The notes beneath the pieces are model-generated. The model had not been told where the DNA came from and did not search any database. It saw nothing but the letters and a program-made list of their open reading frames with translations. Below, piece after piece: positions 10,199 through 17,977 of a DNA stretch of 43,169 bases. The stretch's first letter is position 1. Every line of letters begins with the position of its first letter. Origin of the DNA: Deltaproteobacteria bacterium. GTDB lineage: Bacteria > Desulfobacterota > GWC2-55-46 > DRQE01. A program made the translations under genes and the position numbers. The stretch is taken from positions 1-43,169 of the forward strand of contig JAJRSM010000103.1 in NCBI GenBank assembly GCA_024278765.1. Reading direction: 5' to 3'.

Positions 10199-10909
10199 AT
10201 GAAGCTATTTAGGGGAAAAAAAGGCAAGCTCTCTGAGCTTGCACCGCAGGCGTATGACGAAATACCTGCCGCATCGAGTGTAAGGAGTAAGTCATTGCGT
10301 AGTACTGTTGCTAGGAAGGCGGTGCTGGTTGGCTCGGTCGTTGCTATGGTGTTGCTTGTTTTTGTTATATCAAGCGTATCTGTCCCGATTAAATGTACTG
10401 ATACAAATCGAGCGCAGCATTGTATTGATAAGTACTACGTCCTAGATGTTCTAAGGGGTCATCACACGGGGCTGAGTCTTGCCGAAGAGCTTAAGCTCTC
10501 CGGCGTTATAGTCGTAGAGAGCAGGCGTTATAAAATAGAACCCACTCTGATACTTGCTCTAATAGAGACCGAGAGTACTTACTATAATTGGGCCAAGTCC
10601 AGGGTTGGTGCACGAGGGCTTATGCAGGTCAGGCCAAGGACCGGCAGGTATGTTGCGCAGGAGCTTGAGCTTGAGTGGGAAGGCATTAAGACACTTCACG
10701 ACCCCTACAAAAACGTACAGCTTGGCGTATTCTATCTGGCCGAACTCCTTGAGAGGTTCGGTGGCGATACCGATAAAGCCTTGGCCGCCTATAACCGAGG
10801 TCCTACCTACGTAGCTGCCAGAATAAGGCGCGGTCAGACCGTGCCTCAGCGTTACATAAAAAAGGTAATGGCCCGCTACAATAGCCATAAAGAAAAGATT
10901 TTGTTCTAG
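10199..10909 (+). CDS. Membrane-anchored lytic transglycosylase (SLT domain)
   Basis: About 236 residues. A basic cytosolic N-terminus is followed by one membrane helix (about 41-60) and a periplasmic SLT/goose-lysozyme-like domain. The catalytic Glu is Glu125 in IETES, followed by GARGLMQVRP and AAYNRGP, the standard SLT family-1 blocks. It should cleave the MurNAc-GlcNAc bond, leaving 1,6-anhydro ends. ATG 10199 directly follows a G-rich SD (GGGGGGAAGG). An in-frame TTG at 10187 would add four residues. The gene is 81 bp after recJ. Without LysM or other domains its exact subfamily is unclear. Confidence 0.85.
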   Translation: MKLFRGKKGKLSELAPQAYDEIPAASSVRSKSLRSTVARKAVLVGSVVAMVLLVFVISSVSVPIKCTDTNRAQHCIDKYYVLDVLRGHHTGLSLAEELKLSGVIVVESRRYKIEPTLILALIETESTYYNWAKSRVGARGLMQVRPRTGRYVAQELELEWEGIKTLHDPYKNVQLGVFYLAELLERFGGDTDKALAAYNRGPTYVAARIRRGQTVPQRYIKKVMARYNSHKEKILF

Positions 10910-11001
10910 GGTTCGTGCCTATAAACCTTCATCTACGTTGTCGGGCTATCAGATTTGAAGCCTCACGTACTTAAAAGGTGCTGCGTACGGCTAAATTCAT
11001 T

Positions 11002-11279
11002 AACTAAGATTTGTCTTTGCGGCGAAGCCGCTTTGCTCTCCGCAGGAGTGCCCTCCGCATGGAGTGCGCACAGCATATTTATTAATTAGATTCCATGCCA
11101 TGCGTAGCTGAAGATACGCTATTGGACTTTGCCCTCCGCAGGAGTGCCCTCCGCATGGAGTGCGCACAGGTGCTCGCCGCATGGAGTGCGCACAGGTGCT
11201 CGCCGCACGGGCAAATTTATCAACTAAGATTTGTTTTTGCGGCGAAGCCGCTTTGCTCTCCGCAGGAGTGCCCTCCGCA
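11002..11279. repeat. Repeat cluster: 58-bp direct repeats plus a 26-bp tandem
   Basis: The 533-bp gap at 10910-11442 contains no credible gene but is dense in repeats. A 58-bp unit at 11002-11059 recurs at 11222-11279 with one visible difference. It contains the hairpin GCGGCGAAGCCGC. A shorter unit beginning CTCCGCAGGAGTGCCCTCCG (11037-11073) recurs at about 11133-11169. A 26-bp unit beginning GCATGGAGTGCGCACAGG is tandemly doubled at 11153-11204. Fragments of the same family (GGTGCTCGCCGCA and GCGGCGAAGCCGC) occur again at 18428-18512. Open frames across this area are products of the repeats. Confidence 0.8.
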
Positions 11280-11349
11280 CGGAAACCCTTGAGGTATGTA
11301 TTTAGTGGCCGGGGCAGGTAGAAGCCGCGTTCTTTTCCAGTAAGTTTTC

Positions 11350-11377
11350 TTGACTAATCTATGTTTATCCTTATAGA
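11350..11377 (+). promoter_or_regulatory. Possible sigma70-type promoter for the agmatinase operon
   Basis: TTGACT (11350-11355), a 16-bp spacer and TATAGA (11372-11377), 66 bp before the agmatinase TTG start. The -35 is good and the -10 is weaker (4/6). It lies just downstream of the repeat cluster. Confidence 0.4.
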
Positions 11378-11442
11378 TACCTCGCTGCTATGTTAGACTA
11401 GCTTAGGCAAAGTGCTGTATGTAATTTAAAAGGGAGAGAATT

Positions 11443-12396
11443 TTGGCAGATAAGAAAAACTATCCAAACTTTGCAGGCCTTGGTGGTGACGACGACCTCT
11501 CAACACCGGCAGCCTTTAATCCTTATGAACCGACCCCCGCAATATCAAATCGTTACGTAGTTATCTCGGCCCCTTACGAGGGTACGGCCAGCTATGGTAA
11601 GGGCACGGTGCGTGGCCCTGAGGCGATACTCGAGGCCTCGACCCATATGGAGCTATATGATGAAGAGCTCGATAGCGAGCCGTGGCGCGCTGGTATCGAG
11701 ACCTTAGCACCGCTTGATATCGAGAGTCTTTTGCCCGAAGAGATGGTAGATGCCGTCCATAAGGCCTCGGCTGCGGTAGTAGCAGAGGATAATATCCCTG
11801 TACTCCTTGGCGGAGAGCACAGCGTTACGCTTGGTCTTTTTAGGGCCTTAAAAGAAAAATATCCAAAGCTCTCGGTCTTGCATCTTGACGCACACGCAGA
11901 TCTGCGTGCGGTCTACGATGGTACGCAGTTCAGCCATGCCTGTATAGCACGTAGGATGGCAGAAGAGGGTGCGCCCTTGGTGCAGTTAGGCGTAAGGAGT
12001 ATGAGCCAGCTAGAGTCCCTCTTCCTGCGAGACGGTGGTACAAGCGATATTCTGAATGTTCATTCTTATCAGGCGCGCGAGCTGCGAGCGGGAATAGACC
12101 TTAAAGAGGTCATCGCCCATCTTACAGACGAGGTCTTTATAACGATAGATTTGGACGTCTTTGATCCGTCTATTATGCCTGCGACTGGCACGCCGGAGCC
12201 CGGAGGGCTTCTCTGGGACGAGGTCCTGACTATACTTCGTAGTATTATTTCCAGGAAAAAGATAGTTGGCTTTGATATAGTTGAACTCGCCCCGATTGCC
12301 GGCAATCGGGCCCCTGATTTTATGGCGGCACGTCTTGCATATAGGGTTATGGCGTATATTAATAAGTCTTTGGATAGACCACCATCAGATTGCTAG
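11443..12396 (+). CDS. speB: Agmatinase (ureohydrolase family)
   Basis: Agmatinase hydrolyses agmatine to putrescine and urea in the cytosol. The protein has 317 residues. All binuclear manganese ligands are visible: His126 in GGEHS, Asp149/His151/Asp153 in LDAHAD, and Asp236/Asp238 in TIDLDVFDP. The N-terminal segment resembles agmatinases more than arginases. The next gene makes agmatine from arginine, which supports this substrate over arginine or guanidinobutyrate. The start is TTG 11443 with GGGAGAG upstream. No Met occurs before the conserved core. Confidence 0.88.
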   Translation: MADKKNYPNFAGLGGDDDLSTPAAFNPYEPTPAISNRYVVISAPYEGTASYGKGTVRGPEAILEASTHMELYDEELDSEPWRAGIETLAPLDIESLLPEEMVDAVHKASAAVVAEDNIPVLLGGEHSVTLGLFRALKEKYPKLSVLHLDAHADLRAVYDGTQFSHACIARRMAEEGAPLVQLGVRSMSQLESLFLRDGGTSDILNVHSYQARELRAGIDLKEVIAHLTDEVFITIDLDVFDPSIMPATGTPEPGGLLWDEVLTILRSIISRKKIVGFDIVELAPIAGNRAPDFMAARLAYRVMAYINKSLDRPPSDC

Positions 12397-12447
12397 TGTT
12401 ATCTTCAAGACGTATCTGGATAAAAGAAAAAAGGAGTAATCACACCT

Positions 12448-12993
12448 ATGTACGTGCCGACAAAGATATTTTTTACCAAAGGTGTTGGTATCCACAAAGA
12501 TGAACTGCATTCTTTCGAGCTGGCACTGAGAAACGCCCATATCGAGAAGCTCAATCTTGTTCAGGTCTCTAGTATATTTCCTCCGGGCTGTAAGATCTTA
12601 TCCCGTGCGCAGGGGCAGAAGTATTTATCGCCGGGCCAGATTACCTTCTGCGTTATGAGCAGGCTATCGAGCAATGAGCCTAGACGCCTTATGGCGGCCT
12701 CTGTTGGCTGTGCTATACCAGTAGATAAAGGAGCTTACGGATACCTTAGCGAGCACCATGCATACGGGCAGACCGATAAGGTCGCCGGTGATTATGCCGA
12801 GGATATGGCGGCTGCTATGCTCGCCTCTACGCTTGGTATAGAACTGGATGAAGATCTTGGCTGGGATGAAAAAAAGGAAATATATAGGATAAGCGATAAG
12901 ATAGTCAAGACAACAGATTGTACGCAGAGCGCGATAGTTAAGGGCGACGGTAAGTACACGACCGTAGTGGCCGCTGCGGTTTTATTGCCTTAA
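12448..12993 (+). CDS. Pyruvoyl-dependent arginine decarboxylase
   Basis: PvlArgDC decarboxylates arginine to agmatine using a self-generated pyruvoyl group instead of PLP. The protein has 181 residues, a typical length. The cleavage site is the Ser-Ser pair Ser41-Ser42 in [12 protein letters not shown]. Cleavage there gives a short beta chain and an alpha chain with an N-terminal pyruvoyl. Other family blocks are [10 protein letters not shown] and [12 protein letters not shown]. The family is best known from archaea and chlamydiae, with scattered bacterial members. It lies 51 bp after agmatinase, so the pair encodes arginine to putrescine. Confidence 0.9.
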   Translation: MYVPTKIFFTKGVGIHKDELHSFELALRNAHIEKLNLVQVSSIFPPGCKILSRAQGQKYLSPGQITFCVMSRLSSNEPRRLMAASVGCAIPVDKGAYGYLSEHHAYGQTDKVAGDYAEDMAAAMLASTLGIELDEDLGWDEKKEIYRISDKIVKTTDCTQSAIVKGDGKYTTVVAAAVLLP

Positions 12994-13159
12994 GTGGGTT
13001 ATTCCTTGCATACCGTTGAGCTTTGAGCTAAAATAAGAGTTGGTTTTATTAAGTTTTTTCAAGTAAAGGATTGAAAAGTATATATTGTTGAGTTAGATTT
13101 AATAGATTGAAGCACTTTTGATATTTATAATATATTGATAAACCATCGGGAGCGTTAAG

Positions 13160-13807
13160 TTGGAGATAGAATCGGTTAAGAAGATCTATGCGGGTTATTC
13201 AGGGGTCTATGATGCGTTGTTTAAAAGGTTTTTTCATCCTAGAATAAAACATGCCCTGACATCTATGGATATAAAGGCTGGGGAGAAGATCCTTGATGTC
13301 GGTGTTGGCACAGGACTTTCTCTCCCTCATTACCCTAGGACGAGTAGGGTGGTTGGGATTGATCTATCAGGCAAGATGCTTAGCAAGGCGCAAGAGAAGG
13401 TCGATGAGAATAACTACAGTCATATACGTCTCTTTGAGATGGATGCTATGAACCTGTGCTTCGCCGATAATAGTTTTGATAAGGTCTTTATCTCGCATGT
13501 CGTAAGTGTTGTGCCCAATCCCTATACCTTGATGGCAGAGGTCAGAAGGGTCTGTAAGCCAGGCGGTGAGGTCGTAATAGTCAATCACTTTAAGAGTAAA
13601 AACAAGATGCTCGCAGGCTTTGAGAAGGTCATAACTCCGATTAGTGAGAAGATCGGATGGAAGTCGGATCTATGTATGGATGAATTTATATCAAAGGCCG
13701 ATCTTAGCGTCCAGAGGAGCTTTAAGCTTAAGAAACTGGATTTTTGGTCGCTCTTATTTACTACAAATGTAAAAGAATCCGGGAGCGAGCGCGTCTCCTC
13801 CTATTAA
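13160..13807 (+). CDS. Class I SAM-dependent methyltransferase, PmtA-like
   Basis: A 215-residue cytosolic or peripheral methyltransferase. SAM motif I is ILDVGVGTGLS (44-54), followed by VVGIDLSGKML. The post-motif region has DNSFDKVFISHVVSVVPNPY and CKPGGEVVIVNHF. The combination of GVGTGLSLPHY with VVPNP and VNHF resembles Rhodobacter-type phosphatidylethanolamine N-methyltransferase (PmtA), so phospholipid methylation is possible but not proven. The start is TTG 13160 with CGGGAG upstream. A 166-bp AT-rich gap separates it from the arginine decarboxylase gene. Confidence 0.7.
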   Translation: MEIESVKKIYAGYSGVYDALFKRFFHPRIKHALTSMDIKAGEKILDVGVGTGLSLPHYPRTSRVVGIDLSGKMLSKAQEKVDENNYSHIRLFEMDAMNLCFADNSFDKVFISHVVSVVPNPYTLMAEVRRVCKPGGEVVIVNHFKSKNKMLAGFEKVITPISEKIGWKSDLCMDEFISKADLSVQRSFKLKKLDFWSLLFTTNVKESGSERVSSY

Positions 13808-13911
13808 TCGAGAAATAACGGCCTTTGATGGTTTTGTGCCATTTATGGCTGATTATATATAGCTAACTTATAAAATAAGCCGTCTGTCTTAGACGTACTT
13901 AGCTGCCGCCC

Positions 13912-14439
13912 TTGCATACCAAAAAAAATATACCGACTGGTATAAAGATATTACCCATGACAGAGGACGACCTTCAAGAGGTCGTCGAAATAGAGAATAT
14001 ATCTTTTACCAGACCATGGTCGAGGGAGATGTTTCTGGGCGAGGTCTCTAACCCTGTCTCTAATTTATTTGTCGCAAAGGTAGATGGTCTTGCAGGTAAA
14101 GGCGATAAAATTAAGCAAGACTTAGTCGTAGGGTATTCTGTCTTCTGGGTCGTCGTTGGCGAAGGCCATATTATGAATATCTCGGTCGTCCCGGAGTATC
14201 GTTTTATCGGCATTGGGCGAAGGCTCTTACGCTTTACTATAGATTTTATGCGGCAGGGGCACGTAACAGTTGTCTTTCTTGAGGTCCGTCGCACAAACCA
14301 CGGTGCGATAAAGTTATATAAAGACTATGGTTTTGAAGACGTCTACGTTAGGAAGAACTACTACGGAGATGAAGACGCTCTGGTAATGAGGCTTGATCTA
14401 GGCGGTCTTTCCTACCCTGACGAAGACTATGACGACTAA
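13912..14439 (+). CDS. rimI: Ribosomal protein alanine N-acetyltransferase
   Basis: A 175-residue GNAT protein. RimI acetylates the N-terminal Ala of ribosomal protein S18. In many bacteria RimI-like proteins have wider N-alpha targets. The acetyl-CoA motif is ISVVPEYRFIGIGRRLL. The C-terminal block LEVRRTNHGAIKLYKDYGFE followed by RKNYYGDEDALVM is diagnostic of RimI. The start is uncertain: TTG 13912 has no good SD, but ATG 13957 would cut into the first beta strand. It is followed by a short tandem repeat and pyrK. Confidence 0.85.
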   Translation: MHTKKNIPTGIKILPMTEDDLQEVVEIENISFTRPWSREMFLGEVSNPVSNLFVAKVDGLAGKGDKIKQDLVVGYSVFWVVVGEGHIMNISVVPEYRFIGIGRRLLRFTIDFMRQGHVTVVFLEVRRTNHGAIKLYKDYGFEDVYVRKNYYGDEDALVMRLDLGGLSYPDEDYDD

Positions 14440-14487
14440 CCCTTTTCAGGGTGTTAGCCCTCTTCAGGGTGTTAGCCCTTTTCAGGT
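14440..14487. repeat. 18-bp tandem repeat, 2.6 copies, between rimI and pyrK
   Basis: Directly after the rimI stop the unit CCCTTTTCAGGGTGTTAG occurs at 14440-14457, again at 14458-14475 with one change, and partially at 14476-14487. Each unit contains a 4-bp hairpin (CCCT/AGGG). The repeat ends 9 bp before the pyrK ATG and so occupies its translation-initiation region. No normal SD is visible there other than the AGG within the repeats. Confidence 0.8.
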
Positions 14488-14496
14488 ATCCAATAT

Positions 14497-15297
14497 ATGA
14501 AAGAAGCGATCATAATAGAAAATAAGGCCCTTGGTGCTGATTACTTTCTGATCTCACTTAAGTGGGCTTTAGCACCTAAGGTACGTCCGGGCCAGTTTGT
14601 TATGCTCAGGGTTACGGGCTCGATGGATCCGCTCTTGCGCAGGCCCTTTAGCGTCTATAATACAGACGGCGATACGGTAGAGCTGCTTTATAAGGTTGTT
14701 GGTAAGGGTACTACCATCCTCTCGTCTTTAAACCCGGGTGATGATGTAGACTTGCTGGGTCCTCTTGGTAAGGGTTTTTCCATTCCCGGCGGAATGCTCG
14801 GAAAGTCACGTCTGCTTATGGTAGCTGGTGGTGTTGGAATAGCGCCTTTCTATCACCTCGGGCGCAGTATTAAGGACTCAGATTGCGATAACTTGCTTAT
14901 CTACGGAGCGCGTACAAAGCGTGATACCGTCGTTGTAAAACCCTTTAAAGATATTGGTGTAAAAATCAAGATCGCTACCGAGGACGGCAGCCGTGGGACG
15001 AAGGGGCTTGTTACCGGCCTGCTAGAGAGCGAGATGCATTGCGGTGATATTGTCTATGCCTGCGGCCCTTCTTTAATGCTTAAGGCCGTGGCTGAGATGG
15101 CTGAGGATAAAGGGGTAAGATGCCTTGTTTCGCTTGAGCGGGCGATGGCCTGCGGTATCGGGGTATGTCTTGGCTGCGCTCTGCGCACAGTGTCGCACAG
15201 GCCGGGGCGGGTCTTAAAGGATGATAGAACTTATCAGATGGTCTGCTCGGACGGCCCTGTCTTTGATAGCAGAGACGTTGATTGGGATAAGATATAG
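14497..15297 (+). CDS. pyrK: Dihydroorotate dehydrogenase B, electron-transfer subunit PyrK
   Basis: PyrK carries electrons from class 1B dihydroorotate dehydrogenase to NAD+ through FAD and a [2Fe-2S] cluster. The protein has 266 residues. RRPFSVY (48-54) is the FAD motif and GGVGIAP (111-117) is the nucleotide-binding motif. Cys219, Cys224, Cys227 and Cys250 match the CxxxxCxxC...C cluster site. The gene lies 2 bp before pyrD, so translational coupling is likely. ATG 14497 is immediately preceded by the tandem repeat at 14440-14487. Confidence 0.93.
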   Translation: MKEAIIIENKALGADYFLISLKWALAPKVRPGQFVMLRVTGSMDPLLRRPFSVYNTDGDTVELLYKVVGKGTTILSSLNPGDDVDLLGPLGKGFSIPGGMLGKSRLLMVAGGVGIAPFYHLGRSIKDSDCDNLLIYGARTKRDTVVVKPFKDIGVKIKIATEDGSRGTKGLVTGLLESEMHCGDIVYACGPSLMLKAVAEMAEDKGVRCLVSLERAMACGIGVCLGCALRTVSHRPGRVLKDDRTYQMVCSDGPVFDSRDVDWDKI

Positions 15298-15299
15298 CT

Positions 15300-16268
15300 A
15301 TGGGAAGTGTTATGAAAAAGACAGAAAAAGCTAAGGCAATAGCAAAGAAGCCCTCGACAGGTATAGTGCTTGGTAAGGGCAGCCGTGCTCTGCGGCTCTC
15401 TAGTCCAGTGATGACGGCCTCGGGGACATTTGGCTATGGCCTTGAATTTAGTCCGTACATGAAGCTTGAAAAGCTCGGAGCGATATGTGTAAAGGGCCTA
15501 TCGCTTAGGCCGCGCGAGGGTAACCCCCCTCCGCGCACCGTCGAGACCCCGTGCGGAATGCTTAATGCCATCGGCCTTCAAAACGTCGGAGTAGATGTTT
15601 TTATCGACAGTAAGCTTCCGAAGCTGCGTAAATATAAGACAAAGGTTATTGCGAATATATTCGGAGAGACGGCAAGCGAGTACGCAGAGCTTGCAAAGCG
15701 GCTGGACGATGCCAAGGGTGTCCATGCCTTGGAGATTAATATATCGTGCCCTAATGTAAAGAAGGGCGGGATGGCCTTTGGTACAGATCCGAAAGAAGCC
15801 GCGCGTGTAGTGCGTGCGGTTCGGGCAGTGACTGGTAAGCATGTAATGACCAAGCTCTCGCCAAATGTCACTGATATTCGGGTAATGGCTCGTGCGGTAG
15901 AAGACGCAGGGAGTGATTCTATATCGTTGATAAATACCCTGACCGGGATGGCGATAGATATTAATAAACGACGTCCTGTACTTACCACAAAGATCGGTGG
16001 CCTGTCTGGGCCTGCTATAAAGCCCGTTGCTCTTCGTATGGTCTGGGAGGCAGCTGGTGTTGTTAAGATCCCTGTTGTTGGAATAGGCGGGATTGTTACG
16101 GCAGAGGATGCAATTGAATTTTTGCTGGCAGGGGCCAGTGCCGTACAGGTTGGTACGGCTAACTTCCTAACGCCAAATGCCTCCGAGAAGGTTGCAGACG
16201 GTATCGCGGCTTATATGAAGAAACATAATATAGGCAGTGTTAGAAAATTAGTGGGTGCGCTTAATTAG
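15300..16268 (+). CDS. pyrD: Dihydroorotate dehydrogenase B, catalytic subunit PyrD
   Basis: Oxidises dihydroorotate to orotate in pyrimidine synthesis. It is FMN-dependent and works with PyrK. The protein has 322 residues. TASGTFGYG, NAIGLQNVG, and the catalytic Cys150 in INISCPNVKKGG mark class 1B, since class 2 enzymes use Ser. GIGGI and VGTANF are the phosphate-binding end. The frame starts at ATG 15300. ATG 15312 has a somewhat better SD (GGAAG) and is an alternative that would remove four residues of a basic leader. A strong terminator follows at 16291. Confidence 0.94.
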   Translation: MGSVMKKTEKAKAIAKKPSTGIVLGKGSRALRLSSPVMTASGTFGYGLEFSPYMKLEKLGAICVKGLSLRPREGNPPPRTVETPCGMLNAIGLQNVGVDVFIDSKLPKLRKYKTKVIANIFGETASEYAELAKRLDDAKGVHALEINISCPNVKKGGMAFGTDPKEAARVVRAVRAVTGKHVMTKLSPNVTDIRVMARAVEDAGSDSISLINTLTGMAIDINKRRPVLTTKIGGLSGPAIKPVALRMVWEAAGVVKIPVVGIGGIVTAEDAIEFLLAGASAVQVGTANFLTPNASEKVADGIAAYMKKHNIGSVRKLVGALN

Positions 16269-16290
16269 GATTGATAAAGTTAAAATTACA

Positions 16291-16326
16291 AAGGCCGCAA
16301 CTCTTGCGAGTTGCGGCCTTTTTTTG
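16291..16326 (+). terminator. Rho-independent terminator after pyrD
   Basis: A perfect 13-bp stem, AAGGCCGCAACTC (16291-16303) with its complement at 16308-16320, a TTGC loop, and a T-run at 16319-16325. It lies 22 bp after the pyrD stop and closes the rimI-pyrK-pyrD transcription unit. Confidence 0.95.
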
Positions 16327-16858
16327 TTGGTAAATCTGAACCTCATGAGGTTTTAAAGATCGGTATGGGGAGCAACGAAAGGTAAAGCAGTAGATCTCAT
16401 ATCTGTCATGCTGAATTGTGTAATTATAAATACAGATCCTGAAGGATATAACCAGTCTTAGACTGCAAGTTCAGGGTGACAGGTTTGGTGGTAAGGGAAA
16501 AATAATAAATTTGTCATGCTGAATTCAGTTCAGCATCTGTCTTTTTGAAATTCCCCTCAGTCCCCCCGTCTGAGACGGCTACATGCTTTTCCAAAAAGGG
16601 ATGTGAAGACCAAAGACAAGATTGCTTCGTCGTTCTAAAACTCCTCGCAATGACAAAAAACTGCTGTTGGTTCAAGTTTGTAACTTGAACCATTCATTTT
16701 GTCAACTCTAGCAAGCTGTAGTAGATTTTTATTGTTGCCCTTTATACGAAGGGTTATTTTCTTTATTTTGTCGGTGTGTGTGCCGATATCTTGGGAAAGT
16801 TGAAAAAAAGGCGAGATTGCTTCGTCAGCTTTCAGCTTCCTCGCAAAGACAATAACCT
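16327..16858. repeat. Repeat-filled intergenic region downstream of mrp
   Basis: No gene is visible in this stretch. It holds the 78-bp element (16404-16481) and a TGTCATGCTGAA/TTCAGCAT palindrome (16512-16540). A CAGTCCCCCCGTCTGAGACG block lies near 16558-16577. GATTGCTTCGTC...CTCGCAATGACA units lie near 16619-16655 and 16813-16850. A 23-bp palindrome with arms GGTTCAAGTT/AACTTGAACC is at 16669-16691. Every one of these families has another copy at 17978-18526, on the other side of mrp. Confidence 0.7.
16404..16481. repeat. 78-bp MITE-like element with terminal inverted repeats
   Basis: A unit starting TGTCATGCTGAA and ending TTCAGGGTGACA, so its ends are 10/12 inverted complements. The inside contains CAGATCCTGAAGGATATAAC and CAGTCTTAGACTG. 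An inverted, nearly identical copy with an insertion lies across mrp at 18287-18396. Its inner part also recurs at 32835-32853, inside a broken gene. A shorter relative is at 16512-16540. No coding capacity. Confidence 0.75.
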
Positions 16859-17977
16859 TTAACCAGCCGTCATACTTCCAATCTTCCCTGCGACCTTCTG
16901 CGCGATATCCATAAAGGCGCGGGCCTCTTTTGAATCTGGCTCTGTTGTTGCGATGGGTCGTCCTGCGTCGCCGCCTTCGCGTATCTTTAGGTCGAGTGGG
17001 AGCTTACCGAGTAGCTCTACCTCATAACGGTCTGCCGTTGTCTTGCCGCCGCCGCTGCTGAAGATATCGGTTGTCTTATTGCAATGCGGGCAGCAGAAAG
17101 TACTCATATTCTCGACTATTCCAAGGACCGGGACCTCGACCTGCGAAAACATCTGTATAGCACGTCGCGCGTCGATTAAGGCAACGTCCTGCGGTGTAGT
17201 TACTATGACCGCACCTGAGAGCGGGATGTTCTGGACAAGCGTTAGTTGCGCGTCCCCCGTGCCCGGAGGCATATCGATTACAAGGTAATCGAGCTCACCC
17301 CAGTTAACGCCCCTTAGAAATTGCTCGATTAACTTCATAACCATAGGACCTCGCCAGATAAGTGGGGTCTCGTCATCGATCATAAAGCCGACGCTCATAA
17401 GTTTAAGGCCGTCCTTTTCAAGCGGGACGAGTTTTTTTTCTTCTGTGATCTCAAGGTCTTCACTTATGCCCATCATCATCGGAATGCTCGGCCCGTAGAT
17501 ATCGATATCAAGGAGGCCGACCGTTGCACCGCTTCTGACCAGCGATAGTGCAAGATTTACAGAGACCGTTGATTTACCGACCCCACCCTTACCGCTTGCT
17601 ACGGCTATGGTGTGCTTGATGCCCTCGATTGGTGCTTTAACGGGAAGGCCATGCGACCTGTCATTGCCACCGTGGCTATGCCCGCCGCCAGAGCCGCAGC
17701 CGCCACCTTCGTGGCTGTGTTCTTGGCTGCGAGCCGTGACATTGATTTCTATTTCTTCGACATATTCAATGGCCGCAACTGCACCCCGCGATGCGTCTTC
17801 CAGTTCTTTCTTTAGCGGACAGCCGCCGCTTGTAAACTCTAGGGTAAAGGCAACGTTATTGCCATCTACAGTAACGTCCTTTATCATCCCGGCACTTACG
17901 AGATCCTTATTAAGCTCAGGGTCTATTACCTCTGATAAAGCCACTAGTACGGAGTCTTCGGTTATATTGGTTGTCAT
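16859..17977 (-). CDS. mrp: Mrp/ApbC-type P-loop ATPase, iron-sulfur carrier
   Basis: A 372-residue cytosolic ATPase of the Mrp/Nbp35 family, thought to carry and hand over Fe-S clusters. Residues 1-80 form a MIP18/DUF59 domain with EFTSGGCPLKKE. Residues 87-109 form a His/Gly-rich linker (HSHEGGG...GHSHGG). The deviant Walker A is ASGKGGVGKST (127-137), followed by DIDIYGPSIP and MPPGTGDAQL. The cluster-binding CxxC is Cys296-Cys299 in FCCPHC. The His-rich linker is an unusual addition that could bind metal. The gene stands alone between two repeat-filled gaps, on the minus strand. Confidence 0.93.
   Translation of the reverse strand: MTTNITEDSVLVALSEVIDPELNKDLVSAGMIKDVTVDGNNVAFTLEFTSGGCPLKKELEDASRGAVAAIEYVEEIEINVTARSQEHSHEGGGCGSGGGHSHGGNDRSHGLPVKAPIEGIKHTIAVASGKGGVGKSTVSVNLALSLVRSGATVGLLDIDIYGPSIPMMMGISEDLEITEEKKLVPLEKDGLKLMSVGFMIDDETPLIWRGPMVMKLIEQFLRGVNWGELDYLVIDMPPGTGDAQLTLVQNIPLSGAVIVTTPQDVALIDARRAIQMFSQVEVPVLGIVENMSTFCCPHCNKTTDIFSSGGGKTTADRYEVELLGKLPLDLKIREGGDAGRPIATTEPDSKEARAFMDIAQKVAGKIGSMTAG

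Noticed and set aside
11002-11279. Possible CRISPR array in the repeat-rich gap before agmatinase
   Set aside because: Repeats are of several lengths, partly tandem without spacers, and not regularly spaced. No cas gene is present in the window.
11000-11292. Open frames with repeated Cys/Gly/His peptides on both strands
   Set aside because: They are translations of the DNA repeats, lack ribosome-binding sites and match no protein family.
13020-13159. Promoter in the AT-rich gap before the methyltransferase gene
   Set aside because: TATAAT is present, but the best -35-like hexamer lies only 13 bp upstream, so no acceptable pair was found.
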